A DNA stretch of 64,000 nt from assembly GCA_002689995.1 (NCBI GenBank), contig NZIV01000011.1:33025-97024 (forward strand), in the 5' to 3' direction. The stretch is from Fidelibacterota bacterium (GTDB lineage: Bacteria > Fidelibacterota > Marinisomatia > SCGC-AAA003-L08 > GCA-2689995). The notes beneath the pieces are model-generated. The model worked only from the letters and a program-made list of their open reading frames with translations, was not told the DNA's origin and made no database searches. The position numbers were made by a program, and so were the translations under genes. Positions 29,752 to 39,900 of this stretch are shown here, in pieces (position 1 is the stretch's first letter; every line of letters starts with the position of its first letter).

Positions 29752-29797
29752 AATAGGGTAAGATAACTCTGCACTTTAATACACAATAGGAGGTATA

Positions 29798-30022
29798 ATG
29801 GCCGATAAAGTTAAAAAAGTCGGAATTAAAAAAGAAAAAGGGTATCTATATTATTTAGATAAAAATGGGGATGTCAGTCGATCTAAAATGGCAAGAGGAA
29901 GCCAAGAAGGTGGAAATACCGAGGTAGTTTTATCAACAGGCGTAACTAGAGAAAAAGGATATCTTTATTTTATTGATAAAGATGGAGATGTTGCAAAGTC
30001 TCCTATGGCACGAAAAAAATAA
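29798..30022 (+). CDS. Small two-repeat protein
   Basis: This is a 74-residue basic protein made of two near-copies of a 20-residue unit: KEKGYLYYLDKNGDVSRSKM and REKGYLYFIDKDGDVAKSPM, each followed by AR. The units look like a beta-hairpin with an Asp-Gly turn. The gene has an ideal ribosome-binding site (AGGAGGT at 29788-29794), its own possible promoter and a strong terminator, so it is probably a well-expressed single-gene unit. The function is unknown; no signal peptide. Confidence 0.75.
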   Translation: MADKVKKVGIKKEKGYLYYLDKNGDVSRSKMARGSQEGGNTEVVLSTGVTREKGYLYFIDKDGDVAKSPMARKK

Positions 30023-30044
30023 AATATATTCTTATATTACAATG

Positions 30045-30080
30045 AAAAGCCCTTTTAATTTAAAGGGCTTTTCTTTTTTT
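30045..30080 (+). terminator. Rho-independent terminator
   Basis: GAAAAGCCCTTT pairs with AAAGGGCTTTTC around a short AATT loop, followed by a run of T residues (30073-30080). It closes the small repeat-protein gene and separates it from the Omp85-like gene that begins at 30088. Confidence 0.9.
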
Positions 30081-30087
30081 ATAAACT

Positions 30088-31350
30088 ATGAAATATATAA
30101 ATCTATTAATCTTTACAACATTCCTATTATTTTCGGAAAATATAACTGAAATTAAAATTAAAGGAAATAATATAACTCAAGATTATATTATTTTCCGTGA
30201 AATAATGCATCCAATCCATTCTGAATTTTCAGATTCATTAAGAATTGAAGACGAAAATAGATTATATAACCTTGGAATTTTTTCATTTGTTGAAATTAAT
30301 CAAATAAATAATATTTACCAAATTCATGTAAATGAGATATTTAGATATTATCTGCTACCATTAGTTGATATTGATGAATCAAATAAAAATGGGGGGACTT
30401 CATATGGATTAGCATTCAGTATTTTAAATTTAAATGGTAAAAATAGAAAATTTGAAGCTGGAACTATGTTTGGTAATAAACACTTGTACTTTTTTAATTT
30501 TTCTGATCCTTGGATATTTGGTAATCACATTTCATCTGAAATTAATTTTTTTCAAAAATATGAGCAATTATTTTGGTACGATAATAGTATAGAAAATGAT
30601 TTTAAAAATATTATTAAAGGTTTTCAATTTGGAGTAGGCTTTCATATTGGTTTGAAAAATAATTTTAATTTTAATTTAGGTTTTTTTAATAATAAAATTG
30701 ACTTTAGTAATTATATTGAGACTGAGATTATTCAAGAATATCAAAATATTGGAATAAAATTAACTTATTCGCTCGATTCTAGAGATATTATAATTGATCC
30801 TACAAAAGGAACTCTTCTAAAATTCAATTTTAATCAAAATATTGGAATAAATAGCTCAAAGTCATTTTCAAATTTATTTTTAGAGATAAATAAGCATTTT
30901 AAAATTTCAGATTTTAAAGATTTTACAATTAATCTAAAATCTAAATTGTTATTACAGAATCCTAATCATATTCCTATTTTTAATTACCATAGTTTAGGTG
31001 GTGAAGATTTTGTAAGAGGATATAATCGATATCCTAATAGTAATCCTGCAGAAATTCAAAGTAAAATAAGAGCAAATCAGTTATTTTCTCATTCCTTAGA
31101 ATTTCAATTTACTCTTGTAGAAAAAAAGTCTTTTGATGGATTCGAGTTCGGGTTAGACAATATATGGTTTATTGATATTGGTATTGGAACGATATATTTA
31201 GATGAATTTTTAGAAGCTAAAGCTTTGAAAAGCTATGGAGTTGGATTTAGATTCTTTTTATCTGGAATTGGAACAATTGGATTTGATATTGGTTTTAACC
31301 CTTATTCCTCGACCCCTCAATTACATATATCTGATAGTAAAGATGATTAA
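30088..31350 (+). CDS. Short Omp85/BamA-family outer-membrane protein
   Basis: This 420-residue protein has a signal peptide, one POTRA-like domain (residues about 17-90, starting ITEIKIKGNNITQDYIIFREI) and a 16-strand-type beta-barrel containing the surface-antigen motif SLGGEDFVRGYNRYP near residue 308. True BamA has five POTRA domains and about 750 residues, so this is a reduced paralogue (compare TamA- or FhaC-like or patatin-associated barrels) rather than the core assembly protein. Its end overlaps the convergent plsY stop by 4 bases. The substrate is unknown. Confidence 0.8.
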   Translation: MKYINLLIFTTFLLFSENITEIKIKGNNITQDYIIFREIMHPIHSEFSDSLRIEDENRLYNLGIFSFVEINQINNIYQIHVNEIFRYYLLPLVDIDESNKNGGTSYGLAFSILNLNGKNRKFEAGTMFGNKHLYFFNFSDPWIFGNHISSEINFFQKYEQLFWYDNSIENDFKNIIKGFQFGVGFHIGLKNNFNFNLGFFNNKIDFSNYIETEIIQEYQNIGIKLTYSLDSRDIIIDPTKGTLLKFNFNQNIGINSSKSFSNLFLEINKHFKISDFKDFTINLKSKLLLQNPNHIPIFNYHSLGGEDFVRGYNRYPNSNPAEIQSKIRANQLFSHSLEFQFTLVEKKSFDGFEFGLDNIWFIDIGIGTIYLDEFLEAKALKSYGVGFRFFLSGIGTIGFDIGFNPYSSTPQLHISDSKDD

Positions 31351-31994
31351 TTAAATAGTTTTTTGATTATCATAGCTTTTTCAAATTGGTTCTCATTACC
31401 ATTTATCATTCTTAATATATTACTTCTATGAGTAAATATAATAAATAACGCCAAGAAAATAGAAAGAATTGGATAGTAATTAAAAGTTAAATTTTCACCA
31501 GAGATATAAAGATAAATTGGAATTGAGCTTGCTGCCACCATAGTACCAAATCCTACGAATCCTGTCAATATTAAAATTATAATCCAATGCAGTAATGCAA
31601 TACCTACAGAGGTTGGATGTAATGCTAATAACATTCCTATTGCTGCACCAGCTCCTTTTCCACCTTTAAATTTATGATATACTGGATAAACATGTCCAAT
31701 TATTGCAGATAAACCACAGAGTAAAATATTTAATTCCGAAGTACCTATATATTCAGAATTTAGTAGCATAAAGTATGAAATGTATTTTGCACAGATATAT
31801 CCTTTTAATATGTCAATCATTAGAACACCTAAGGCAAATACAAAGCCTTGAGTACGGAATGCATTAGTTCCACCAGCATTTCCACTTCCATGTTTTCTAA
31901 TGTCTACACCTTTTAGTTTTCCAAGAAATAAACTTCCGGAAAAGGAACCAATTAAATAACTCAAAAAAATATTTAAAATTGTATTATTAATCAT
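31347..31994 (-). CDS. plsY: Glycerol-3-phosphate acyltransferase PlsY
   Basis: This is an integral membrane enzyme that transfers an acyl group from acyl-phosphate to glycerol-3-phosphate, the first step of phospholipid synthesis. Family motifs are YLIGSFSGSLFLGKLKGVDIRK, seen here as IGSFSGSLFLGK, then GSGNAGGTNAFR and YHKFKGGKGAGAAIGM. I placed the start at the ATG at 31992-31994 because INNTILNIFLSYLIGSF is the usual N-terminus; a longer frame to 32039 would run further into the upstream gene. It overlaps the FakAB-like fusion by 8 bases, so acyl-phosphate production and use are probably co-expressed. Confidence 0.94.
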   Translation of the reverse strand: MINNTILNIFLSYLIGSFSGSLFLGKLKGVDIRKHGSGNAGGTNAFRTQGFVFALGVLMIDILKGYICAKYISYFMLLNSEYIGTSELNILLCGLSAIIGHVYPVYHKFKGGKGAGAAIGMLLALHPTSVGIALLHWIIILILTGFVGFGTMVAASSIPIYLYISGENLTFNYYPILSIFLALFIIFTHRSNILRMINGNENQFEKAMIIKKLFN

Positions 31995-33792
31995 TTGGTA
32001 TTTCTTGGATTCCGATAGAAATTGATCCTGGACCTGCATGAACGCCTAAAGCACAGCCCATTTCTATATTATAAATTTTCTCTATATTTTTGAAATCATC
32101 AATTGATATCTTTAGTAACTCAGCACCTTTATGATTATTACAATGGCCTATTTGAATAATATATCTTTTCGAAACTTCTAGTCTTTTTCTAATAAATCTT
32201 GCGAATTTACTTTCTAAGTTTTTTGTTCCAAATAATTGTCCAGCTTTTTCAATTACTCCATTTTTGGCTGTTAGGATTGGTCTGATTCTTAATAAATCTG
32301 CAATAACTTTTACTGATTTAGGTAATCTCCCACCCCTTACAGGATATGTTAAGTCATAAATAGCTAAATATACTTTTGTTTTAGGAATTATCTTATGTAC
32401 TTTTTCCGTAATTTCATCATGAGAAAGTCTATTTTTTGCTAATTTTGCTGCATACATAACTATCAACCCTTGAGCAACAGAAGCTGTCATTGAATCTATG
32501 AGGGTAGTCCTTGATTCTGGAACTCTTTTAGATGCCGTATGTGCAGATTGTAATGTTCCACTTAATTTTTTTGATAAATGAATTGAAATGACAGATTTAT
32601 AATGACTGGATAAATAATTATATTGTCTTCTGAAGTCTCCTGGAGTTGGCTGTGATGTTTTTGGATGTATTGGATTTACTTTTAATTCTTGGAAAAACTC
32701 TTGAGGTGATTGAGAAACTTTATCAATATAGCCAATATTTCCAAAATGGTATCTAACAGGAACTACATGAATATTTAAACTATCAGATTCTGGTGGTAAA
32801 TCTGCTCCAGAATCAGTTAAAATTGCAATTTTTTGTAAAGATTGTCCACCTGCAGAAGCTTGTTGCTGACTCATGTCATCAGTTTTTTGATCTGAAACAA
32901 TACCGTATTTACTACAATAATTAAAAACTTTCGCAGGTTCATTAGTATGAATATGAATCTTTGCTTTAGACTTAGATCCAGCAATTACTAGGCTGTCTCC
33001 AAATGCCATCAATTCTTCCCTTACTTTTTTCCGATCTATGTCATCACCATTTATAAGGCATTCAGTGCAAAAATTATATTTCAATTCATTAGAATGAATT
33101 TCGCTACTATTCTTTTCTGATTCATCTAAAAAAAAATTTTGAATTTTTAAGTCTTTAATAGATCCAGAATTTATAAAATAAAATATTCCATTTAATAAAT
33201 CAACAAATCCTTGTGCACCTGAATCTACTACGCCTGATTTTTTTAAAATAGGTAATAGATTAGGTGTATTTTGCAATGATTCTTCTGCTTTTTGTATTCC
33301 CAATTCCAATAAACGTACAAAATCTATTTTTTTATTTTTTAATAAATTTATTAATTCATTTGAAAAATCTGTAATAACAGTTAATATAGTTCCTTCAGTT
33401 GGTTCTGCTAAAGCTTCTCTAGCATAATCAGCACCTACTTTAATCGCTATACTGAAGGTTTCAGGAGTATGCTTTCCTACTTCATTTGAACCATCGCAAA
33501 ATCCTTGAAAAAATTGTGCTAGGATTGCACCTGAATTTCCTCTAGCTCCATCTATTGCTGAATCTGCGACTTTTTCAAGCATTTCATCAACACGATTATG
33601 AACTTGGTTAATAGTTCCATCTAAGATAGAAGTGAGAGTAAATGCCATATTTGTACCTGTATCTCCATCTGGAACAGGGAAAACATTTATTTTATTCAGG
33701 TAATCTTGTCTTGAGATTACATTTTGAATGCCAGCAGTGATAGCTCGATGTAATCGAATACCATCAATATATGTAATTTTATTATTTGTAAT
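31987..33792 (-). CDS. FakA-FakB-like fusion (DhaL kinase + DegV), start unresolved
   Basis: This is a fatty-acid kinase fusion of about 600 residues. The N-terminal DhaL domain holds NVFPVPDGDTGTN and DGARGNSGAILAQF (Mg-ATP binding). A middle FakA-type domain begins YNFCTECLI. The C-terminal DegV/FakB domain starts AILTDSGADLP and has TSQPTPGDF and SIHLSKKLSGTLQSA for fatty-acid binding. The first ATG (33648) would remove the essential PDGDTG motif. The frame continues upstream through KITYIDGIRLHRAITAG to a TAA at 33802-33804 with no ATG, GTG or TTG; an ATT at 33792 is a candidate start. Another reading is a TTG start in the neighbouring frame with one lost base in an A-run. plsY overlaps its end. 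Confidence 0.85.
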   Translation of the reverse strand: MTNNKITYIDGIRLHRAITAGIQNVISRQDYLNKINVFPVPDGDTGTNMAFTLTSILDGTINQVHNRVDEMLEKVADSAIDGARGNSGAILAQFFQGFCDGSNEVGKHTPETFSIAIKVGADYAREALAEPTEGTILTVITDFSNELINLLKNKKIDFVRLLELGIQKAEESLQNTPNLLPILKKSGVVDSGAQGFVDLLNGIFYFINSGSIKDLKIQNFFLDESEKNSSEIHSNELKYNFCTECLINGDDIDRKKVREELMAFGDSLVIAGSKSKAKIHIHTNEPAKVFNYCSKYGIVSDQKTDDMSQQQASAGGQSLQKIAILTDSGADLPPESDSLNIHVVPVRYHFGNIGYIDKVSQSPQEFFQELKVNPIHPKTSQPTPGDFRRQYNYLSSHYKSVISIHLSKKLSGTLQSAHTASKRVPESRTTLIDSMTASVAQGLIVMYAAKLAKNRLSHDEITEKVHKIIPKTKVYLAIYDLTYPVRGGRLPKSVKVIADLLRIRPILTAKNGVIEKAGQLFGTKNLESKFARFIRKRLEVSKRYIIQIGHCNNHKGAELLKISIDDFKNIEKIYNIEMGCALGVHAGPGSISIGIQEIPND

Positions 33793-33930
33793 AAATATCC
33801 GTTAAATCTTCAGGGTTAAAAGAATAGGACAATTTTTATATTACGAACAATATTATTTTCTTGACCTGAGAATTACTAACCAGGTAATTTTAAGTACTTG
33901 CTATTCATTAAATAAACTAATGATTCAAAT

Positions 33931-34560
33931 ATGAAAATAAATTTAATTAGAAAAGAGCAAGAAAACCTCCTTCATAAAAAAATAATAAAAAAGACAGTTC
34001 AAGTTTTTTTCTGAAAAAGGCCATGAAAAAGCAACACTTAATCAAATTGTATGTTTAGTAGAGTTCAGCAAGGTAATTTTTATAATTATTTTGAAAACTA
34101 AGAAGACTTATTTTTGACGAATATAGAAACTAAAGTTCAAAAATTAATTGAAGAAATGGAATCACTAATTGATAAAAAACAATTAATTTTAACTCAAATT
34201 AAATCAATTTTAGTATTAACGATAAAGTTCTTTAAAGAAAATGATTTGTTTAATAAATACAGAGATTTTTTTCAAATGATGGTTAATAAAAAAAGAGTTA
34301 TAGTGTATCAAACATTAAATGAATTTTTCAATAGGATGCAAAATATCTATGAAAAAATGACCTACTTTTCTTCTTTAATATTAGGCAGAGAAATAAAAAA
34401 TATAGAGGTAAGGATTGGTAATTCTCAAATACATACAAAAATATTACTTCTAATGATTCATTATCATATTTTACATGTCAATGTCGATTTAATTGAATTT
34501 AATCAAAAAAAAGCTAATCAAATTTTTGATGTATCTTTTAACGGGGTAAAATTTAAATGA
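33931..34560 (+). pseudogene. TetR-family regulator, inactivated
   Basis: Three frames together encode a TetR-type repressor. From the ATG at 33931 the reading runs to a UGA at 34012 caused by one extra T in a T7 run; the next frame gives SEKGHEKATLNQIVCL (helix-turn-helix); a base lost near 34070 shifts again to KGNFYNYFEN; then a TAA at 34099-34101 stands where Lys is expected before EDLF. From 34114 the ligand-binding domain is open for 148 residues. Two indels plus a nonsense codon in the DNA-binding half point to real decay rather than one sequencing error. It lies directly upstream of, and overlaps by 4 bases, the efflux operon it probably once repressed. Confidence 0.8.
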
Positions 34561-35948
34561 ACAGATTATATTTAATAATATTTTTTATTAATTTTATTTT
34601 ATCTAATGAATATAATCTTGACAGCTTAATAAAAATTGGATTAGAAAATAGTCCTTCGATTAATCTTGCAGTGGAAGAATTAAAAAAAGCTAGAGCAAAT
34701 TCAATTGAAGCGCGATCTACAGCACTGCCTAAAGTTCAAATATTCACATCAGGAACCAAAAATTTTAATATAGCTGGACAGCCAATTTCCTTCCCAATAT
34801 TTCCAGGTCTTTTAGACCAATTTGGTAATCCAGTATCAAATGATTCATTATCTTATTTTCAAGCAACTGGATTAATTATGAGTGAGATTGATTTACCAAT
34901 GGGAACAGATTATTCTGGAGTATTTGGAATCAATTTCAATCAAACTCTTTTTGATGGTAGAGTATTTGCGGCAATTAGAGCTTCAAAGATTTATGATACT
35001 TATACTGAAGAATCATATAATGAAATAGTAGAAAAAGTTATAGAAAATATTAAAATTTCATTTTATTCAGTACTTTTAACAAAGAAAGTTTTTAAAGTTT
35101 TTAAAAAATCATTAGAAAGAGCCAAATCGAATTTTAAAAATACAGAATTATTATTTGAGTCTGGAAACGTAAATGAATTAGAATTAATAAGAGCGGAATC
35201 ATTAGTAAAAGATCAAGAAACTTTTCTAAAAAATGCTGAAAAAAATAAAATATTAGCTTTAGAACAATTATGCTTAGTTATAGGCATTAAAAATGTAGAT
35301 AACTTGAATATAATAGGAAGTTTTAAAGAAATTAATTTTAACATACTTAGTTTAGAAAATTATGAAAAAAAATTATTAAAAAATCAATCCCAAATAAGAC
35401 AATTAGAAGCAAGTTATCTATTATCAAAAGAAAATATAAAAACATATTTATCTGAATTTTATCCGAGTATTAGTCTATCAGGAGCTATTCATAAAATACA
35501 ATCAAAAAATAAGGAAGATTTTAAATTTGAATTTGAACATTTTCAAGATAATACTTCTCTATCAATTAATTTAAGTTTACCAATTTTTGATGGATTTGGC
35601 TCCAAAGCAAGAGTTATGAAAGCTAAAGCTGATGCAAAAAAAATAAAATATCAATCTGAAGATTTAAAAAATAACTTATTACTAGAACTAAAAAGTATAT
35701 ATTTGAATTTGAATGAATCAATGGAGAAAATATATGCAGGTGAAACAAAATTAGAATTAGCTAAAAAAGGCTATAGTATTGCAAGTGATTTATTTAAAAA
35801 TGGAATGACAACTCAATTAGACTTACTTGGCGCAGAGATTAATTTAAATCAAGCCGAATTAAATTTAATTCAGGCAAAATTTGAATACCAAATAGAAATG
35901 GCCAAACTTTCACGTTCAATTGGTGAAAATACAGAAAGAATTAAATAA
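34557..35948 (+). CDS. TolC-family outer-membrane efflux protein
   Basis: This 463-residue protein has a signal peptide and the duplicated coiled-coil/beta-barrel architecture of TolC-type channels, with long helical heptads (KKARANSIEARSTALPKVQI early, LELAKKGYSIASDLFKNGMT late) and the family turn DLFKNGMTTQLDLLGAE. It forms the outer-membrane duct for the MFP and RND genes that follow with an overlap of one base. The outer-membrane component being first in the operon is common in Bacteroidota. Confidence 0.9.
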   Translation: MNRLYLIIFFINFILSNEYNLDSLIKIGLENSPSINLAVEELKKARANSIEARSTALPKVQIFTSGTKNFNIAGQPISFPIFPGLLDQFGNPVSNDSLSYFQATGLIMSEIDLPMGTDYSGVFGINFNQTLFDGRVFAAIRASKIYDTYTEESYNEIVEKVIENIKISFYSVLLTKKVFKVFKKSLERAKSNFKNTELLFESGNVNELELIRAESLVKDQETFLKNAEKNKILALEQLCLVIGIKNVDNLNIIGSFKEINFNILSLENYEKKLLKNQSQIRQLEASYLLSKENIKTYLSEFYPSISLSGAIHKIQSKNKEDFKFEFEHFQDNTSLSINLSLPIFDGFGSKARVMKAKADAKKIKYQSEDLKNNLLLELKSIYLNLNESMEKIYAGETKLELAKKGYSIASDLFKNGMTTQLDLLGAEINLNQAELNLIQAKFEYQIEMAKLSRSIGENTERIK

Positions 35949-36985
35949 TGAAAAAAATAGTTCTAAATATAATTATCATCTTATTTTATGGTTGTTCATC
36001 GTCATATGGTGATGAAAATGAAAAAAAAATTGAAAAACAAATACCTGTTAGAACAAAAGTATTAATGCCAAAAAAATATGTAAAAGAAATAAAAGGAACT
36101 GGTAAAATAAAGTCCGCTCAACAGGCTAATTTAATGTTTGAAGTTCCAGGTAAAATTGTATCTGTAAATTGTAAAATTGGAGACTATTTAGAAAAAGGTG
36201 ATATTATAGCATCCTTAAAAAATGATGTTTATAAAGCTAAATTTCAATTAGCAGAGAACGCTCTAAATAAAGCAAACAGAGATCTAAAGAATATTGAAAG
36301 ATTATTTAAAAGTAATGCTGTATCTGAAGATGAATATCTTAACGCTAAATTAGGTCAAAATAATGCTAAATCTAATTTTATTACTGCAAAATACGCATTT
36401 GAAAGTACAGATTTAATTGCACCTTTTAGTGGGACAGTAACTCATATAAATCTACAAATAGGAGAATTATTTAGTCCTGCTCCAGTGCCTTTGCCTCCTG
36501 TAATTATTTCAAAAATGGATGATTTACAGTTGGAAGCAAATATTTCAAGCAAGGAGATAATGAGCTTTAAAAATGGCCAAAAAGCTACAATAAAGTATCC
36601 TGAATCAAATACTAATATTGAATTAAGTGGAGTCATCTCTGAAGTTGGTTATGTACCACTTACAATGAGTAATAGCTATAAAATTAATATAGATATACAA
36701 AATCCAAATGAGAAGTTAAGGTTAGGTATGATGATGAATTTTTCCGTTGAAGTTTCAGAGGCAGATTCAGTATACATGATTTCAAATCGTTTTATTTTAA
36801 AAGAAAAAAACAATCAGTTTATTTGGTCTATTAGTAATGATAAACCAAAAAAAGTATATGTTAAAATTAGTGAATTAATTAATGATAAAATGATAGTTGT
36901 GGGTGATTTATATCCAGGTATAGAGATTATTACTGATGGTTTAAGGCGAGTTGAAAAAGAATCGAAACTTAGAGTAATAGAATGA
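35948..36985 (+). CDS. RND efflux periplasmic adaptor (HlyD/AcrA type) lipoprotein
   Basis: This 345-residue adaptor has a lipoprotein signal (ILFYGC, Cys16), a split biotinyl-lipoyl domain (MFEVPGKIVSVNCKIGDYLE and FSGTVTHINLQIGELF), a helical hairpin between them and a beta-barrel domain with NPNEKLRLGMMMNFSVEV. It bridges the TolC channel and the inner-membrane pump. Its stop overlaps the pump's ATG (ATGA), which indicates translational coupling. Confidence 0.92.
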   Translation: MKKIVLNIIIILFYGCSSSYGDENEKKIEKQIPVRTKVLMPKKYVKEIKGTGKIKSAQQANLMFEVPGKIVSVNCKIGDYLEKGDIIASLKNDVYKAKFQLAENALNKANRDLKNIERLFKSNAVSEDEYLNAKLGQNNAKSNFITAKYAFESTDLIAPFSGTVTHINLQIGELFSPAPVPLPPVIISKMDDLQLEANISSKEIMSFKNGQKATIKYPESNTNIELSGVISEVGYVPLTMSNSYKINIDIQNPNEKLRLGMMMNFSVEVSEADSVYMISNRFILKEKNNQFIWSISNDKPKKVYVKISELINDKMIVVGDLYPGIEIITDGLRRVEKESKLRVIE

Positions 36986-39900
36986 AAATAACTGAAAAGG
37001 CAATTGATTATCCATTAATATCATCATTTTTATGTTTTTTAATATTTTCTCTTGGACTTTTCTCTTATTTTATAATTCCTAGGGAGGCTGTGCCTGAGAT
37101 AAAAGTACCTGTTGCAAATATTTTTAATCAATATTTAGGAGCTGGTCCTGAAGAAATTGAAAATGAAATACTGAAGCCTCTAGAGGAAAGTTTAGAAGAG
37201 TTAGAAGATATTGATTTTATAAGATCATATGCATTGCAAGGGTTTGCATATACCGTTGTTGGATTTCCTCCAGAATCTGATATGAAGTCAAGTTTAGATG
37301 AATTACGAGAAAAAGTATCCGATGCTGAGTCAAATTATATAGATGAAATTGAAAAATCTAAAATTACTCAGGTAAGTTTTGATGATGTTCCAATTTTAAT
37401 TTTAAATATATTTGGAGACTATCCTACTAATCAATTATCAGAGATAGCTGAAAATTTTAAGGATGAAATTGAAAATATAAAAGGCGTTAATGAAGTAACA
37501 ATTTTTGGTGATTTAAATCGTGAAATTTCTATCGATGTTAACCCTACTTTGTTAAAATTACATAATATACCAATTCAGGGAATCATTAGAGCCCTACAAT
37601 CAAATAATCTTAATATGCCAGGAGGCTCTGTAGAATTAAATGGTCAAGATTTATTAGTGAGAACTGTTGGGAAATTTAATTCTCTCGAATCAATTTCTAA
37701 TTTAATGATTTATAAATTTCCTGATGGAAGTATTGTAAGAATAAAAGATGTTGCTACTGTAAAGGATATTTATGAAGATCAGTTAAGTTATTCAAGGTTT
37801 AATACTATAAATTCAATAACATTATTAATTCGGAAAAAAGTTGGATTTAATATAATAGAAACATCTAAAGAAATTGAAAATTTAGTTGAAAATTTATCAA
37901 TTTCTTTTCCACCTGCCATTCAGTATGAATTTAGTAATCGTTTAGCTGAAGAAACTGAACAATCTACTGCTCAATTAAGTCAAAATGCTTTATTTGGAGC
38001 AATACTTGTTATAATTACTCTTTATTTTGGTATTGGTTTAAGAAATGCATTAATAGTTGCATTTGCTATTCCATTTAGTATTTTAACTGCATATTTATTT
38101 CAATACATTTTTAATATTAGTCAATCTGGAATTACTATGTTTTCATTAATTATGGTTTTAGGTATTGTTGTAGATGGTGCAATAATTGTAGCAGAAGCGA
38201 CTTATCGCCAAATGGAGCTTGGTTTAAATAAAAAAGATGCATCAAAAAAAGCTATAAATAAAGTTGGTTCACCAATCTTAACCTCAGTTTTAACTACAAT
38301 AGCAGCATTTGCACCAATGATGTTTATGACTGGGATTATGGGACAATTTATGAGTTATATTCCTAAAATTGTAATATTTTCTTTAATCGGTGCCGCAATT
38401 GCAGATCATTTTTTAATACCTGTTTTATCATCATTATTTATGACAATTAATACAAAAAATTCCTTAATGTCAGGTGATTGGATAGGAGCTAAAATCTATA
38501 AAAAAATTATTAATTGGGCACTTAAAAATAGAAAATTAACTTTAACTTATACTTTTTCATCATTTTTAATTGGTATTTTTATTTTATTTCTTTCTGCATC
38601 ATCGAGTTTCAATTTAGTAAAAGTTCAAGTTTTCCCAAATGTACCTAAACCAAGATTCATTATAGATATTGAAACAGAACCTGGTTCAGATTTGAATTAT
38701 ACAAATTCAATAACAGAAAGTATTGAACAAATATTAATTAACATGTATGAAGTAGAGAGGTTTGCTGCTACTGTAGGGCAATCTGGAGTTCAGAATGTTA
38801 GATTGAGTCAAGGAACCGCTTTAGGAAGTGAAGTTGCTCAAATAAACGTTGACTTAATTGATAAATCAGAAAGAGATCGTGATGTTAATGAAATAATCAT
38901 TTTTCTACAAAATAAAGTAAAAAATATTCCTGGTGTTGATTTTTCTTTTTCATTAATAAAAGAAGGACCACCCGTTGAAGATAGATTGGTTTTAGATATA
39001 AGTGGTGAAGATTTATCACTGATTAGTGATGTATCTGAAGATATAATAAAAATTTTTAAAGACATTGGAGGAATATATAATATTCGTTCTAGTTTATCAA
39101 AATCTAGAAAAGAAATTCAAGTTAAAATTAACGAAGATAAAGCTGCAATGCTAGGTGTAAATAGTCAAAGTATTGCTCAGACTATTTCTTCTGCCTTATT
39201 TGGATTTGAAGTAACAAAGTTTAATCAAGAATCAAAAGAAATTCCAGTAAAAGTTAAGTTAGCAAATACTGATAAAGATATTTTTTCAACTTTAAATAAT
39301 TTAGAAGTTCCAACAAATAAAAACACTTTAGAATTAATGTCTAGTGTAGCTGACATTGAGTTTAAGCAAGGTCAAGCCTCAATCTATAGAAAAGATTTTA
39401 AAAGAACTATATCAATTTCAGCTGATGTATATGAGGATTATAGTTTAATTGACATACAAAGGGATGTTGAATCAAAAATATCAAAATTAAAACTACCAAG
39501 CGGAATAATTACAAATTTTGGTGGAGTAGATGACGAGACGTCCGAAAGCTTTAAGACATTAGGTAAATCTATGTTGATTGCTTTTTTTGTTATATTAATT
39601 CTTCTTGCATTCCAGTTCAAATCTTTAAAACAACCTTTTATAATAGCAATTACGATACCTTTATCTTTTATCGGGGTTATTTTTGGTTTAATGATAACTC
39701 GTGTACCATTTGGAATGATGTCATTTTTCGGTGTAGTTGCATTGACTGGTATTGTTGTTAATGATGCTATTGTAATGATCAGTCAAATTAATGATTATAG
39801 AGATGAAGGGTTAAATTTATTTGATTCTTTAGTAGAAGGAGGTAAGACAAGATTAAGACCAATTTTATTAACAACAATTACAACAATTTCTGGTTTAATT

